A stretch of DNA of 64,000 nucleotides from G965279355 sp965279355. GTDB taxonomy: Bacteria > Pseudomonadota > Alphaproteobacteria > CACIAM-22H2. Of this stretch, positions 41,781 through 50,567 are shown in pieces (positions within the stretch are counted from its first letter, which is position 1; each line of letters begins with the position of its first letter). The notes below the pieces were generated by a model. That model was not told where the DNA came from, ran no database searches, and saw nothing but the letters and a program-made list of their open reading frames with translations. Location of the stretch: NCBI GenBank assembly GCA_965279355.1, contig OZ257155.1:4030001-4094000 (forward strand). The letters run 5' to 3'. The position numbers and the translations under genes were made by a program.

Positions 41781-43727
41781 ATGACCACCGCAGGCCATAA
41801 TTCGGGGGCGACCCCGCTGCTCGACCGCGTGAAAACGCCCGCCGACATGCGTGCGCTGTCGAACGACGAGCTGAAGCAGCTGGCCGAGGAGCTGCGCCGC
41901 GAAACCATCGACGCGGTGAGCCGCACCGGCGGGCATCTCGGTGCCGGGCTCGGCGTGGTCGAGCTGACGGTGGCGCTGCACCACGTCTTCGAGACGCCCA
42001 GGGACAAGCTGATCTGGGATGTCGGCCACCAGACCTATCCGCACAAGATCCTGACCGGACGCCGCGACCGCATCCGCACCCTGCGGCAGGGCGGCGGCAT
42101 TTCCGGCTTCACGCGCCGGTCCGAGAGCGACTTCGATCCGTTCGGTGCCGCGCACAGTTCGACCTCGATCTCCGCGGCGCTCGGCATGGCCGTGGCGCGC
42201 GATCTCTCGGGGCAGACGCATCAGGTGGTCGCGGTGATCGGCGACGGCGCGATGAGCGCCGGCATGGCCTATGAGGCGATGAACAACGCCGGGTCCATGG
42301 ACACGCGGCTGATCGTCATCCTCAACGACAACGACATGTCGATCGCCCCGCCGGTCGGCGCGATGAGCGCCTATCTCTCGCGCCTGCTGAGCTCCAAGAC
42401 CTATCGCGGCCTGCGCCACATCGCGCGCGACATGGCGTCGAAGTTTCCCCGCGCCCTCTCGACCGCGGCGGCGCGCGCCGAGGAATTCGCGCGCGGCATG
42501 GTCACCGGCGGCACGCTGTTCGAGGAGCTCGGCTTCTATTATGTCGGCCCGATCGACGGCCATAACCTCGATCACCTGCTGCCGATCCTGAAGAACGTAC
42601 GGGATTCGAAGGAGCCGGGCCCGGTGCTGGTCCATGTGGTGACGCAGAAAGGCCATGGCCATCCCTTCGCCACCGAATCCGCGGACAAGTATCACGCGGT
42701 CAACAAGTTCGATCTCGTCGCCGGCACGCCGGTGAAGGTGCAGGCCTCCGGCAAGCCCGCCGCGCCCACCTATACCAAGGTGTTCGCCGACGCGCTGATT
42801 TCCGAGGCGTCGCGCGACGACAAGATCGTCGCCATCACCGCCGCGATGCCGTCGGGCACCGGCCTCGACCTGTTCCAGCAGAAATTCCCGGACCGCTGCT
42901 TCGATGTCGGCATTGCGGAGCAGCACGCCGTGACCTTTGCCGCCGGCCTTGCCGCCGAGGGCTACAAGCCCTTCGCCACCATCTACTCCACCTTCCTGCA
43001 GCGTGCCTACGACCAGGTCGTGCATGACGTGGCGATCCAGCGTCTGCCGGTCCGCTTCGCTTTGGATCGTGCCGGTCTTGTCGGCGCCGACGGCCCGACC
43101 CATGCTGGCGCCTACGATCTCGCCTTCCTCGGCTGCCTGCCCGATTTCGTGATCATGGCGGCGGCGGACGAGGCCGAGCTGACGCACATGGTCGCCACCT
43201 GCGCCGCCATCGACGATCGCCCCAGCGCCGTGCGCTATCCGCGCGGCGAAGGTGTCGGCGTGACGATGCCGGCGCAAGGCGAGGTGCTGACCATCGGCAA
43301 GGGCCGCATTGTCCGCGAAGGCACGAAGGTCGCGCTGTTGTCGCTTGGTACGCGTCTTGGCGAATGCCTCAAGGCCGCCGACGAACTGGCCGCGCGCGGT
43401 CTGTCGACGACTGTCGCCGATGCACGTTTCGCCAAGCCGCTCGACCGCGATCTGGTGCTGCGTCTGGCGCGCGAGCATGAGGTGCTGATCACGGTGGAGG
43501 AAGGCTCCATTGGCGGCTTCGCGTCGCAGGTGATGCAGCTGTTGGCGATGGAAGGCGTGCTGGATGCCGGCCTCAAGATCCGCCCGATGATCCTGCCGGA
43601 TCGTTTCGTCGAACACGACACGCCGGCGAAGCAGTACGACGACGCGGGCCTGGATGCGCGCCACATCGCGGCGACCGCGATGGCGGCGATCGGCGTGGCG
43701 ACGGCGGCACGGCCGGCGCGCGCGTAA
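41781..43727 (+). CDS. dxs: 1-deoxy-D-xylulose-5-phosphate synthase
   Basis: The 648-residue TPP enzyme has family blocks IWDVGHQTYPHKILTGRRD, RSESDFDPFGAAHSSTSISAALGMA, the TPP motif GDGAMSAGMAYEAMNNAG and a C-terminal transketolase domain (DVGIAEQHAVTFAAGLAAEG, with the catalytic Glu in GIAEQHA). It joins pyruvate and glyceraldehyde 3-phosphate, the first step of the MEP isoprenoid route. Length and motifs are complete. In many alphaproteobacteria tlyA follows directly; here tlyA is 14.5 kb away. Confidence 0.96.
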   Translation: MTTAGHNSGATPLLDRVKTPADMRALSNDELKQLAEELRRETIDAVSRTGGHLGAGLGVVELTVALHHVFETPRDKLIWDVGHQTYPHKILTGRRDRIRTLRQGGGISGFTRRSESDFDPFGAAHSSTSISAALGMAVARDLSGQTHQVVAVIGDGAMSAGMAYEAMNNAGSMDTRLIVILNDNDMSIAPPVGAMSAYLSRLLSSKTYRGLRHIARDMASKFPRALSTAAARAEEFARGMVTGGTLFEELGFYYVGPIDGHNLDHLLPILKNVRDSKEPGPVLVHVVTQKGHGHPFATESADKYHAVNKFDLVAGTPVKVQASGKPAAPTYTKVFADALISEASRDDKIVAITAAMPSGTGLDLFQQKFPDRCFDVGIAEQHAVTFAAGLAAEGYKPFATIYSTFLQRAYDQVVHDVAIQRLPVRFALDRAGLVGADGPTHAGAYDLAFLGCLPDFVIMAAADEAELTHMVATCAAIDDRPSAVRYPRGEGVGVTMPAQGEVLTIGKGRIVREGTKVALLSLGTRLGECLKAADELAARGLSTTVADARFAKPLDRDLVLRLAREHEVLITVEEGSIGGFASQVMQLLAMEGVLDAGLKIRPMILPDRFVEHDTPAKQYDDAGLDARHIAATAMAAIGVATAARPARA

Positions 43728-43760
43728 GTCGATCGTCGTCGCCGCTTTCGCGGCGCCTCA

Positions 43761-43899
43761 TTCTCACGAACCCCTCACCCTCCCGTTGCTATCGCAACGG
43801 GTCCCTCCCTCTCCCTCAAGGGGAGAGGGTCTTTGAGTCACCTCTCCCCTTGAGGGAGAGGTCGCGAGCGAGAGCGAGCGGGTGAGGGGTTCGTGAGAA
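43761..43899. repeat. Nested palindromic element with 20-bp terminal inverted repeats
   Basis: The 139-bp element has perfect 20-bp inverted ends (TTCTCACGAACCCCTCACCC and its complement). Inside, two CCTCTCCCTCAAGGGG-type arms form a second palindrome. It lies directly after dxs. Confidence 0.85.
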
Positions 43900-43944
43900 G
43901 GGGCGCCTCGACAATGCGTCCTGCCCTGCGGCACCATCGCGGCG

Positions 43945-44727
43945 ATGGGATCGACCCGCCTGCAGAACCGTTCGCTCGATCGCGGCCTTGCCGTGCTCGG
44001 CAGCCTGTCGACGCATGGGGCCAGCAGCCTGCAGGACCTGCATGCGCGGACCGCTCTGCCCAAGAGCACCATCCGCCGCATCCTTGGCACCCTGATCCAG
44101 CGCAAGATCGTGCGGCGCAGTCTGGCCGATCAGCTCTATCGGCCCAACCTCGCGCTCGCCGCGCAGGACCGCAGCAACGAAGGCTGGCTGGTCGATCGCG
44201 CGCTGCCGCACATGATCGAACTCACCCGCGCCATCGAATGGTCCTGCGACCTGCATCTCTTCGAGCGCAGCCGCAGCCGCGTGCTTGAGTCGACGCGGCC
44301 GCTCAGCCCCTTCCTGCAGTTCGACCGCCGCATCGGGCTTGAGGTGCCGGTCTTCGCCTCGGCCGCCGGTCTTGCGGTGCTGGCGAGCTGGGACGATGCC
44401 GAGGTGCTGGCGCTGGTCGAGGAGATCGGCGCCAGCCGGCAATGGGGCCTCGCGCGCTGGGGCCTGACGCGGCGCAGCCTGCTCGCGACGATCCGCCGCG
44501 TGCGCGCTGACGGCTATGCGACGCGCAGCCATGTCTGGCGCAGTAGTGCTCCCAACGCCGACAAGCTGCACGCCATCGCCTGTCCGGTGTTCCAGGACGG
44601 GCAGGCGGTCGGCGCGCTTGCGGTCCTCTGGCACAAGGACCTGCTGCCGCCGGGCGCGTTCGCCGCGGAGCATCTCGAGAAGCTGAAGCAGGCGGCGGCG
44701 GCGATCAGCAAGGACCTGCGCGGCTGA
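43945..44727 (+). CDS. IclR family transcriptional regulator
   Basis: The 260-residue protein has an N-terminal winged helix (RSLDRGLAVLGSLSTHGASSLQDLHARTALPKSTIRRILGTLIQRKIV) and a C-terminal GAF-like IclR effector domain ending in KLKQAAAAISKDL. IclR proteins regulate aromatic or carboxylate catabolism. Two Bug receptor genes follow on the same strand, so it may control them. Its start has no strong Shine-Dalgarno sequence; the ATG at 43945 fits the helix-turn-helix position. Confidence 0.9.
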   Translation: MGSTRLQNRSLDRGLAVLGSLSTHGASSLQDLHARTALPKSTIRRILGTLIQRKIVRRSLADQLYRPNLALAAQDRSNEGWLVDRALPHMIELTRAIEWSCDLHLFERSRSRVLESTRPLSPFLQFDRRIGLEVPVFASAAGLAVLASWDDAEVLALVEEIGASRQWGLARWGLTRRSLLATIRRVRADGYATRSHVWRSSAPNADKLHAIACPVFQDGQAVGALAVLWHKDLLPPGAFAAEHLEKLKQAAAAISKDLRG

Positions 44728-44800
44728 CGGGTCGGCCGGGCCGGTCCGCCCGTCCGAGTTCGCTCAGTTCGCTCAACTTTCGCATGTTTTCGGGAATTGC

Positions 44801-44817
44801 GTGCCGCCTGGCGGCAC
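44801..44817. promoter_or_regulatory. Near-perfect dyad between iclR and Bug receptor gene
   Basis: The arms GTGCCGCC and GGCGGCAC flank one base, 78 bp upstream of the Bug receptor start. It could be an operator or an RNA hairpin; GC-rich dyads also arise by chance here. Confidence 0.3.
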
Positions 44818-44894
44818 GGCGGTCGGGGGACCTTGCCCCTCCGCAGGGCCGGCGGGACACTCCCCCAAAATCACAACACGCAAGGGAGGCCCCG

Positions 44895-45860
44895 ATGCTT
44901 CGCACCGTTCTGTCGGCAACTGTGGTTGCCGCGTCGCTCATCGTCTCAGCCACATCAGCCCAGGCCCAGGACCGCACCACCCGCATGCTGGTCGGCTTTC
45001 CGCCCGGGGTCGGCCTCGACATCCTGGCCCGCGTGCTGGCCGATCACATGCGCACCACGCTGGGCCGTCAGGTCATCGTCGAGAACAAGCCGGGTGCGGG
45101 CGGCATCGTCGCCAACGAGGCGGTGAAGATGGCGACACCCGACGGCAGCACGCTGCTCATCACGCCCTTCGCGACCATGGTCGCCTATCCGCATTCCTAT
45201 TCGAAGCTGCCCTACGACGTGTTCGCCGACTACGCGCCCGTCGCGCATGTCGCCAACATCCAGCTCGGCTTCGCGGTGAGCACCAAGATCCCGGCGAAGT
45301 CGCTGGCCGAATACATTACTTACGCGAAGGCCGGCGGCATGAACGCCAATGTCGGCTCGCCGGGGGCGGGCAGCCTGCCGCATTTCTTCGGCGTGATGTT
45401 CGGACGCGCGGCCGGCTTCGACACCGTGCACGTCCCCTATCGCGGCAGCGGCCCGGTGCTGGCGGCGCTGCAGAGCGGCGAGGTGCCGGCGGGCGTCCTG
45501 CCGATCGGCGATTTCGGCGCCTTCGCCGAAGCGGGGCATGTCCGCATCCTCGCCACCTCCGGCCCGACCCGCGATGTCAGTTTCCCGCAGGTCCCGACCT
45601 TCAAGGAAAGCGGCCTGCCGATCGAGGGCGTGACGTGGTTCGCGATGTTCGCGCCGGCGAAGACGCCCGCCGACACCGTGGCGGCGATCTCGCGCTCGGT
45701 GCTGACCGCGCTCAAGGACCCCGAGGTGCTGACGAAGCTGAAGCCACTCGGCATGGAAATCACCGGCCTCGGCCCCGCCGACCTCGCCCGCATCCACAAG
45801 GCGGACTACGAGAAGTGGGGCCCGCCGATCAAGGCGTCGGGGTTCAAGGCGGATCAGTAA
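44895..45860 (+). CDS. Bug-type tripartite tricarboxylate transport receptor
   Basis: The 321-residue protein has a signal peptide ending in AQAQ, then RMLVGFPPGVGLDILARVLADHMRTTLGRQVIVENKPGAGGIVANEAV, the Bug/TctC hallmark; TPDGSTLLITPFATMVAYPHSY follows. It binds a small organic acid in the periplasm. No tctAB genes are near, so it is an orphan receptor next to an IclR regulator. GGGAGG precedes the ATG at 44895; the longer frame is rejected. A hairpin terminator follows the gene. Confidence 0.93.
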   Translation: MLRTVLSATVVAASLIVSATSAQAQDRTTRMLVGFPPGVGLDILARVLADHMRTTLGRQVIVENKPGAGGIVANEAVKMATPDGSTLLITPFATMVAYPHSYSKLPYDVFADYAPVAHVANIQLGFAVSTKIPAKSLAEYITYAKAGGMNANVGSPGAGSLPHFFGVMFGRAAGFDTVHVPYRGSGPVLAALQSGEVPAGVLPIGDFGAFAEAGHVRILATSGPTRDVSFPQVPTFKESGLPIEGVTWFAMFAPAKTPADTVAAISRSVLTALKDPEVLTKLKPLGMEITGLGPADLARIHKADYEKWGPPIKASGFKADQ

Positions 45861-45870
45861 GAACGTTGGC

Positions 45871-45897
45871 GGGCCGCAGGTGCGGCCCGTCTTTTCT
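45871..45897 (+). terminator. Rho-independent terminator
   Basis: GGGCCGCA pairs with TGCGGCCC around GG (45871-45888), followed by a T-rich run CTTTTCT, 10 bp after the Bug receptor stop. Confidence 0.85.
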
Positions 45898-45977
45898 CCC
45901 CCGCGCTGTCGCGCGGTTTTACGCGCCACCTCCACGTCATAAAAATTTCCGCATAAAATTATCTGCAAAAAATTTCT

Positions 45978-46100
45978 GTCACCCCGGCGAAAGCCGGGGC
46001 CCAGAAATCCCGCTCGTCTTCACGAGTGCCGCCGGGAGACGTCCCAGCACCAAGAAACCATCCATCGGGTTACCTGGGCCCCGGCTTTCGCCGGGGTGAC
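45978..46100. repeat. Palindromic intergenic repeat, GC-rich variant (family D)
   Basis: The 123-bp element has ends GTCACCCCGGCGAAAGCCGG and its inverse; the interior differs from family A. It occupies much of the 358-bp gap 45861-46218. The rest of that gap holds the terminator and an AT-rich stretch (45945-45975) with no gene seen. Confidence 0.8.
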
Positions 46101-46218
46101 GGATAGAGAAATTACGGAGCGGAGGGGGCTGACAGAGTGAAGTGGGGGATGGGTGACACCGAGGGGTGCGCGCACTACCATGCGCGCCAACAACAATCCC
46201 CACGGGAAGGAACACCCC

Positions 46219-47175
46219 ATGTCCAGATTCACGGCCACACTGCTGGCCGCCGCCGCGGCACTCACCCTCTCCGCCGCGGCATCCGCCCAAACCTTCCCCT
46301 CCAAGCAGGTCACCTGGGTCGTGCCGTATCCGCCCGGCGGGCCGACGGATATCATCGCGCGGATTGTCGGCGGCAAGCTGGGTGAGCAGCTGGGGCAGAC
46401 GGTGATTGTCGAGAACCGCGCCGGCGCCGACGGCAATGTCGGCACGTTGAGCGTCGCGAACTCGGCGCCCGACGGCCACACCATCCTGTTCGTGGTACCA
46501 GGCGTCGTCACCAACCCGCTCTTCATCAAGGCCTCGCCCGATCCGTTCGCCACCCTGGCGCCGGTGATCCAGATGGACACGGCCTCGATGGTGCTGCTCG
46601 CCAGCAGCAAGTTCGGCCCCAAGAGCGTGGCGGAGATCGTGGCGCAGGCGAAGGCGCGGCCGGACAGCATCAGCTGCGGCTCTTCGGGCGCCTTGCCGAC
46701 CATGGGCTGCGAGTTGCTGCAGGCGCGCTCGGGCAAGCTGACGATGGTGCGCTATCGCGGCAACGGCCCCGCACTCGCCGCGATCGGCAGCGGCGAGATC
46801 GACCTCTTGTTCGACGTGGTGAACACCGCGCGCACCGCAGTCGACGGCGGCCGGGCACTCGCCATCGCCTCCACCAACCCGAAACGCGGCATCGGCCCGT
46901 TCAAGGACAGCCCGGTCCTGGCCGAGACGATCCCCGATTTCGTGCTGATCACCTGGCACGGCGTGATGGTGGCGAAGGCGACACCGGCGCCCGTCATCGC
47001 GCGCCTCAACACCGCGCTCAAGGCCGCGATCCACGCGCCTGAAGTGAAGGCGCGCATGGAGCAGCTCGGCTTCGAGGTGACCGGCACCACCGCCGACGAA
47101 TTCGGCAAAATCCTGCGCGACGAAGCGGACAAGTACGGGAAGATCCTCGCGGCAGCGGGCATCAAGCCGGAGTGA
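46219..47175 (+). CDS. Bug-type tripartite tricarboxylate transport receptor
   Basis: The 318-residue third Bug receptor in the window has a signal peptide (LLAAAAALTLSAAASAQ) and mature start FPSKQVTWVVPYPPGGPTDIIARIVGGKLGEQLGQTVIVENRAGADG. It is closer in style to typical BugD/BugE sequences than the one at 44895, and the two are clearly separate paralogues. No membrane TctAB genes are nearby. AAGGAA precedes the ATG at 46219. Confidence 0.93.
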   Translation: MSRFTATLLAAAAALTLSAAASAQTFPSKQVTWVVPYPPGGPTDIIARIVGGKLGEQLGQTVIVENRAGADGNVGTLSVANSAPDGHTILFVVPGVVTNPLFIKASPDPFATLAPVIQMDTASMVLLASSKFGPKSVAEIVAQAKARPDSISCGSSGALPTMGCELLQARSGKLTMVRYRGNGPALAAIGSGEIDLLFDVVNTARTAVDGGRALAIASTNPKRGIGPFKDSPVLAETIPDFVLITWHGVMVAKATPAPVIARLNTALKAAIHAPEVKARMEQLGFEVTGTTADEFGKILRDEADKYGKILAAAGIKPE

Positions 47176-47211
47176 CCGCCGAACGAGGTGCGCCGTAGGC
47201 GCAAAGGCGCG

Positions 47212-47238
47212 GTCACCCCGGACACTTGATCCGGGGTC
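47212..47238. repeat. Short palindromic repeat arm
   Basis: GTCACCCCGGACACTTGATCCGGGG is one arm of the CTTGA-type repeats seen after 54 kb. A decayed arm lies at about 47829-47851. Confidence 0.5.
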
Positions 47239-47274
47239 CATCTGAAAGCGCTCACCCGCCACAAGGACAAGACG

Positions 47275-47793
47275 ATGCCCCCATCTGACTCGTCCGCACC
47301 GCCACCGTTCGAACAGCGGCTCGTCGATCGTGTCCTCCGTCACTGGGCGGAGATGGCGACCGCGCAGCGTTTTCCCCGGCTGACGGAGATCGATCCGTGG
47401 ATGCTGGGCAACGACTGGGCGAACTGCGCGCTCATCCGGCTCGGCGCCGCGCCGGCGGACGCGACCTTCATCACCGTCGGCGACGAACTTATCCCGGGCG
47501 GCGGGCAGGCGCTGGCCGACAAGCCGCTCGCGTCCTGTCCGGCGGGGACCGTGCTCGCCCTGACGCTCTCGCATCTGCCGCGCGCGCTGACAGCAGGATC
47601 GCCGGTGACGGTCGAGGGGGCCGGAACGGATGCGCGGGGGACGACCATGCTCTACCGCAGCGTCCTGCTGCCGCTCTCAGACGACAGCGTCTCCATCCAT
47701 TACGTCCTGGTGGCGGCCAACCATCGCGTGCAACGCCAGGGCGAACACATCGCGCCGTTCGGTCGGGAGACGGTCATCGCGCGGGAGGCGTGA
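47275..47793 (+). CDS. PAS_5-like (DUF) protein
   Basis: The 172-residue product resembles the alphaproteobacterial PAS_5 family: an N-terminal helix (LVDRVLRHWAEMATAQRFPRLTEIDPWML), then ALIRLGAAPADATFITVGDELIPGG, and a C-terminal RSVLLPLSDDSVSIHYVLVAANHRV strand region. These small proteins often act as sensors or regulators with unknown ligand. It is the last gene before the low-GC ATPase/methyltransferase cassette. Confidence 0.75.
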   Translation: MPPSDSSAPPPFEQRLVDRVLRHWAEMATAQRFPRLTEIDPWMLGNDWANCALIRLGAAPADATFITVGDELIPGGGQALADKPLASCPAGTVLALTLSHLPRALTAGSPVTVEGAGTDARGTTMLYRSVLLPLSDDSVSIHYVLVAANHRVQRQGEHIAPFGRETVIAREA

Positions 47794-47865
47794 CGGCGGA
47801 GAGGTGAGCGTCGCAAGGCGCTGACGCCGTCACCCCGGACTTGATTTGGGGGGAGAGATAAAGGC

Positions 47866-47884
47866 GGGCGGCCAGTGGCCGCCC
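47866..47884. terminator. Stem-loop, possible terminator
   Basis: GGGCGGCC (47866-47873) pairs with GGCCGCCC (47877-47884) around AGT. The following T run is short, so factor-independent termination is uncertain. Confidence 0.4.
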
Positions 47885-47963
47885 GTTGCATTTCCAAATG
47901 CAAGGCCTCGCGGTATCGCCGCAGGCGTGATAACCTATTGTGACCATGTGATTTTTGCAGGCC

Positions 47964-50519
47964 ATGAGTAAAGATCCGCAATACGCAACCAGCGGCAGCG
48001 AAACGGAAAAGATCGACGTCCGGTTAAGCTACCGGATTGTTCGTTTGTTCTCCGAAGGCCTATATGCGACGCCTAATAAAGCCATTGAAGAACTCGTAGC
48101 GAACTCCTTCGATGCTGGCGCGCAGCAGGTTCTGGTTTTGCTGCCGGTGGATTTTCACGAGCAGGGCGCGACGATTGCCGTCGTAGATGATGGCGGGGGA
48201 ATGGATGCTGATGGTCTCAAGCAGCATTGGCTGATCGGTAAAAGCGACAAGCGTGACTTGGCTACGCTTCCGCGTGGCCGCAAGCAAATCGGAAAATTTG
48301 GCATCGGGAAACTTGCGTCATACGTGCTTGCGAGTCGTCTAACCCACATCTCCAAGAAGAGCGGCAAGCATTACGCGACGTCTATGAACTTTAAGACGGT
48401 CGACGACAGGGGAGATGAAGAGGTTGAGCCGAGATCGCCTATTCGAATCGGTCTGCGCGAGCTGACGGAGGATGAGGCGAAAGCCGCCCTTGCGCCATGG
48501 ACTACCGGTTCTGCCTTTCAGAAATCTGGGTTTAAGCTGTTCGGTGCCGGTGCAGCAAAATCTTGGACCTTCGCGATCCTCTCCGACTTGAAGGAGAAGG
48601 TGTATGAGCTCAGCAGGCCAAAACTTGATTGGGTTTTGCGTACTGCGCTCCCGCTGCGTGATGATTTTTCGATTTATCTGGATGGCAATAAGCTCGAGCC
48701 AAGCAAGGCAGGCAAAGGCCGTCTGAAGAAGTGGATAATCGGAAAGGATATTGAGGATCTACCCAAGCCCGCATCGGACGAAATCGAGACCGTCGAAGAT
48801 AAGAATGAACAAAAGGATTCCGAAAGACGCTTTGGCCTGGAGCATAAAGCTGTTGGGCGAATAACCGGATACGCTGAGGCGTATCGGGAGCTGCTGACTG
48901 GTGGAAAATCCGCAGAACTCGGGCGGAGTCACGGCTTTTTTGTCTACGTCCTTGGGCGGCTGATAAATGTTGAGGACGGGCACTTCGGCATCTCGCCGGA
49001 TGAGTTGCGGCACGGCACGTTTGGTCGTGTTCGAATAGTCGTTCATATGGATGGTCTCGACGACTACCTCCAGTCTGATCGTGAGCGTGTTCGTGCGGGG
49101 CCTGTTCTAATCGACGCGCAGAATATTCTGCGCGCGATCTTCAATAGAATCCGCCCCGAAATCGAGAGGACCGACGCCGACGAGGCCCCAGGTGCCAAGC
49201 TCGGACGCAAGCTTGGCGGCAGTCCGACAAGTCTGGCCCGACGCCCGATTATTGAGATGGTGCGGGCGGCGTTGGACGGAAAAGTCCGCACTAAGTACAT
49301 CGCCTTGCCCCCGGCTGTTACGGCAGGCGAAAAAGAAAAACTTATAGCGTCGCTTGAGACGCGGGCGGAGACGCCGGACCAATTTGTTGGCGGCATTGAT
49401 TTCGTCTACGACGCGACGTCGGACGATGGAATTGCTGTTTATGACGCTGTAACTGGCCGTCTTCGCGTAAACGGTTTGCATCCGTTCGTTGGCGCTTTCT
49501 TTGACGAGTTTACTAGCAAGGCCGTCGGTCTTCCGCTTGAAATGTTTGCGATGGCTGAAGTCTTGCTTGAGTCGCATTTGCATCAATCTGGCTTGAAACA
49601 AGATCAAATCGACGAGGTAATGACTGCTCGTGATCAGTTGTTGCGTTACATGGCGCAAGAATCTGGTCGAAGAACTGCGCTGACCGTGGCCAATGCGCTT
49701 CGCAATGCGCGCAACGATGAAGATAAGCTTGAAATTGAAGTTGTTGAGGCATTTCGGAGCCTAGGCTTTGACGCGACGCGAGTTGGTGGAAAGGGTAAGC
49801 CGGATGGTGTGGCGAAGGCGCATCTAAGCCCATCGAACGATGGTGGCCAGCGTCGCTACGCCGTCACGCTTGAAGCGAAGAGCAAGAAAAAGGACGGGGC
49901 AAAGCTGAAGACTAAAACTTTCGGCGTTTCGACGATAGCTCGCCAGCGAAATGAAGCCCAATGCGAGCACGCGATTGTTGTTGCGCCGGCATTTGACCAT
50001 ACGGCCGGAAATAAAGACAGCGCACTGGCAAAGGAGGTAAAGGCTGATCGGGACAGCAGCGCTAGCACCGGGAAGCCGCGTACGATTACTGCGATTCACG
50101 TGGAGGACTTGGCGCGGCTAGTTCAGTTGCGCCCGGTCAAACGGCTCGGGCTGGCTAAAATACGCGAGATGCTCCAGAGCTGCAGCCTGCCGGAGCACTG
50201 CAAAGAGTGGGTGGACAAGGTTGAAAAGGAAGTGGTGGCAAAACCGCCATATGGAAAAATTATCAATGCCATTCATGCGTTGCAGCAGGAGTATGAGATG
50301 GCGGCAGTCGACTATGGGTCGCTGCGTGTGGCTCTCGGGAAAGAGACGCCTCCCTACAAAGTAAATACCAATGATGAATTGGTCGATTTGTGTAAGGCGA
50401 TGGCTGCTATGGCTAGCTACGAGATCACCGCTACAGATCGCACAGTCGAGCTGAATCAAAGTCCTGCGAATGTTCTCGCGGCTATCGAGGCCGCGACCAA
50501 AGCGCACGCTAATGAGTGA
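47964..50519 (+). CDS. GHKL (MORC/Hsp90-like) ATPase fused to PD-(D/E)xK-type nuclease
   Basis: The 851-residue protein has an N-terminal GHKL ATPase: N-box AIEELVANSFDAGA (Glu42/Asn47 region), G1 motif DDGGGM at 75-80 and lid GKFGIGKLA at about 111-118. A middle transducer-like region follows (DDFSIYLDGNKL). Residues about 585-660 carry a nuclease-like signature: KPDG (Asp614), then YAVTLEAKSK with Glu637 and Lys639, spaced as in Mrr-type restriction endonucleases. The C-terminal 180 residues are uncharacterised. GC is lower than its flanks. It pairs with the methyltransferase gene 48 bp downstream; a restriction or anti-phage role is inferred. Confidence 0.85.
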   Translation: MSKDPQYATSGSETEKIDVRLSYRIVRLFSEGLYATPNKAIEELVANSFDAGAQQVLVLLPVDFHEQGATIAVVDDGGGMDADGLKQHWLIGKSDKRDLATLPRGRKQIGKFGIGKLASYVLASRLTHISKKSGKHYATSMNFKTVDDRGDEEVEPRSPIRIGLRELTEDEAKAALAPWTTGSAFQKSGFKLFGAGAAKSWTFAILSDLKEKVYELSRPKLDWVLRTALPLRDDFSIYLDGNKLEPSKAGKGRLKKWIIGKDIEDLPKPASDEIETVEDKNEQKDSERRFGLEHKAVGRITGYAEAYRELLTGGKSAELGRSHGFFVYVLGRLINVEDGHFGISPDELRHGTFGRVRIVVHMDGLDDYLQSDRERVRAGPVLIDAQNILRAIFNRIRPEIERTDADEAPGAKLGRKLGGSPTSLARRPIIEMVRAALDGKVRTKYIALPPAVTAGEKEKLIASLETRAETPDQFVGGIDFVYDATSDDGIAVYDAVTGRLRVNGLHPFVGAFFDEFTSKAVGLPLEMFAMAEVLLESHLHQSGLKQDQIDEVMTARDQLLRYMAQESGRRTALTVANALRNARNDEDKLEIEVVEAFRSLGFDATRVGGKGKPDGVAKAHLSPSNDGGQRRYAVTLEAKSKKKDGAKLKTKTFGVSTIARQRNEAQCEHAIVVAPAFDHTAGNKDSALAKEVKADRDSSASTGKPRTITAIHVEDLARLVQLRPVKRLGLAKIREMLQSCSLPEHCKEWVDKVEKEVVAKPPYGKIINAIHALQQEYEMAAVDYGSLRVALGKETPPYKVNTNDELVDLCKAMAAMASYEITATDRTVELNQSPANVLAAIEAATKAHANE

Positions 50520-50567
50520 CGCACAGCACTCGACCAACGCCTAGCTTCGGAAATGAGATTTCGCTAA

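Noticed and set aside
41715..43664. A 649-residue minus-strand frame opposite dxs.
   Set aside because: Long antisense frames are common in high-GC coding DNA; its His/Arg/Gly-rich translation has no recognisable domain, while dxs is complete.
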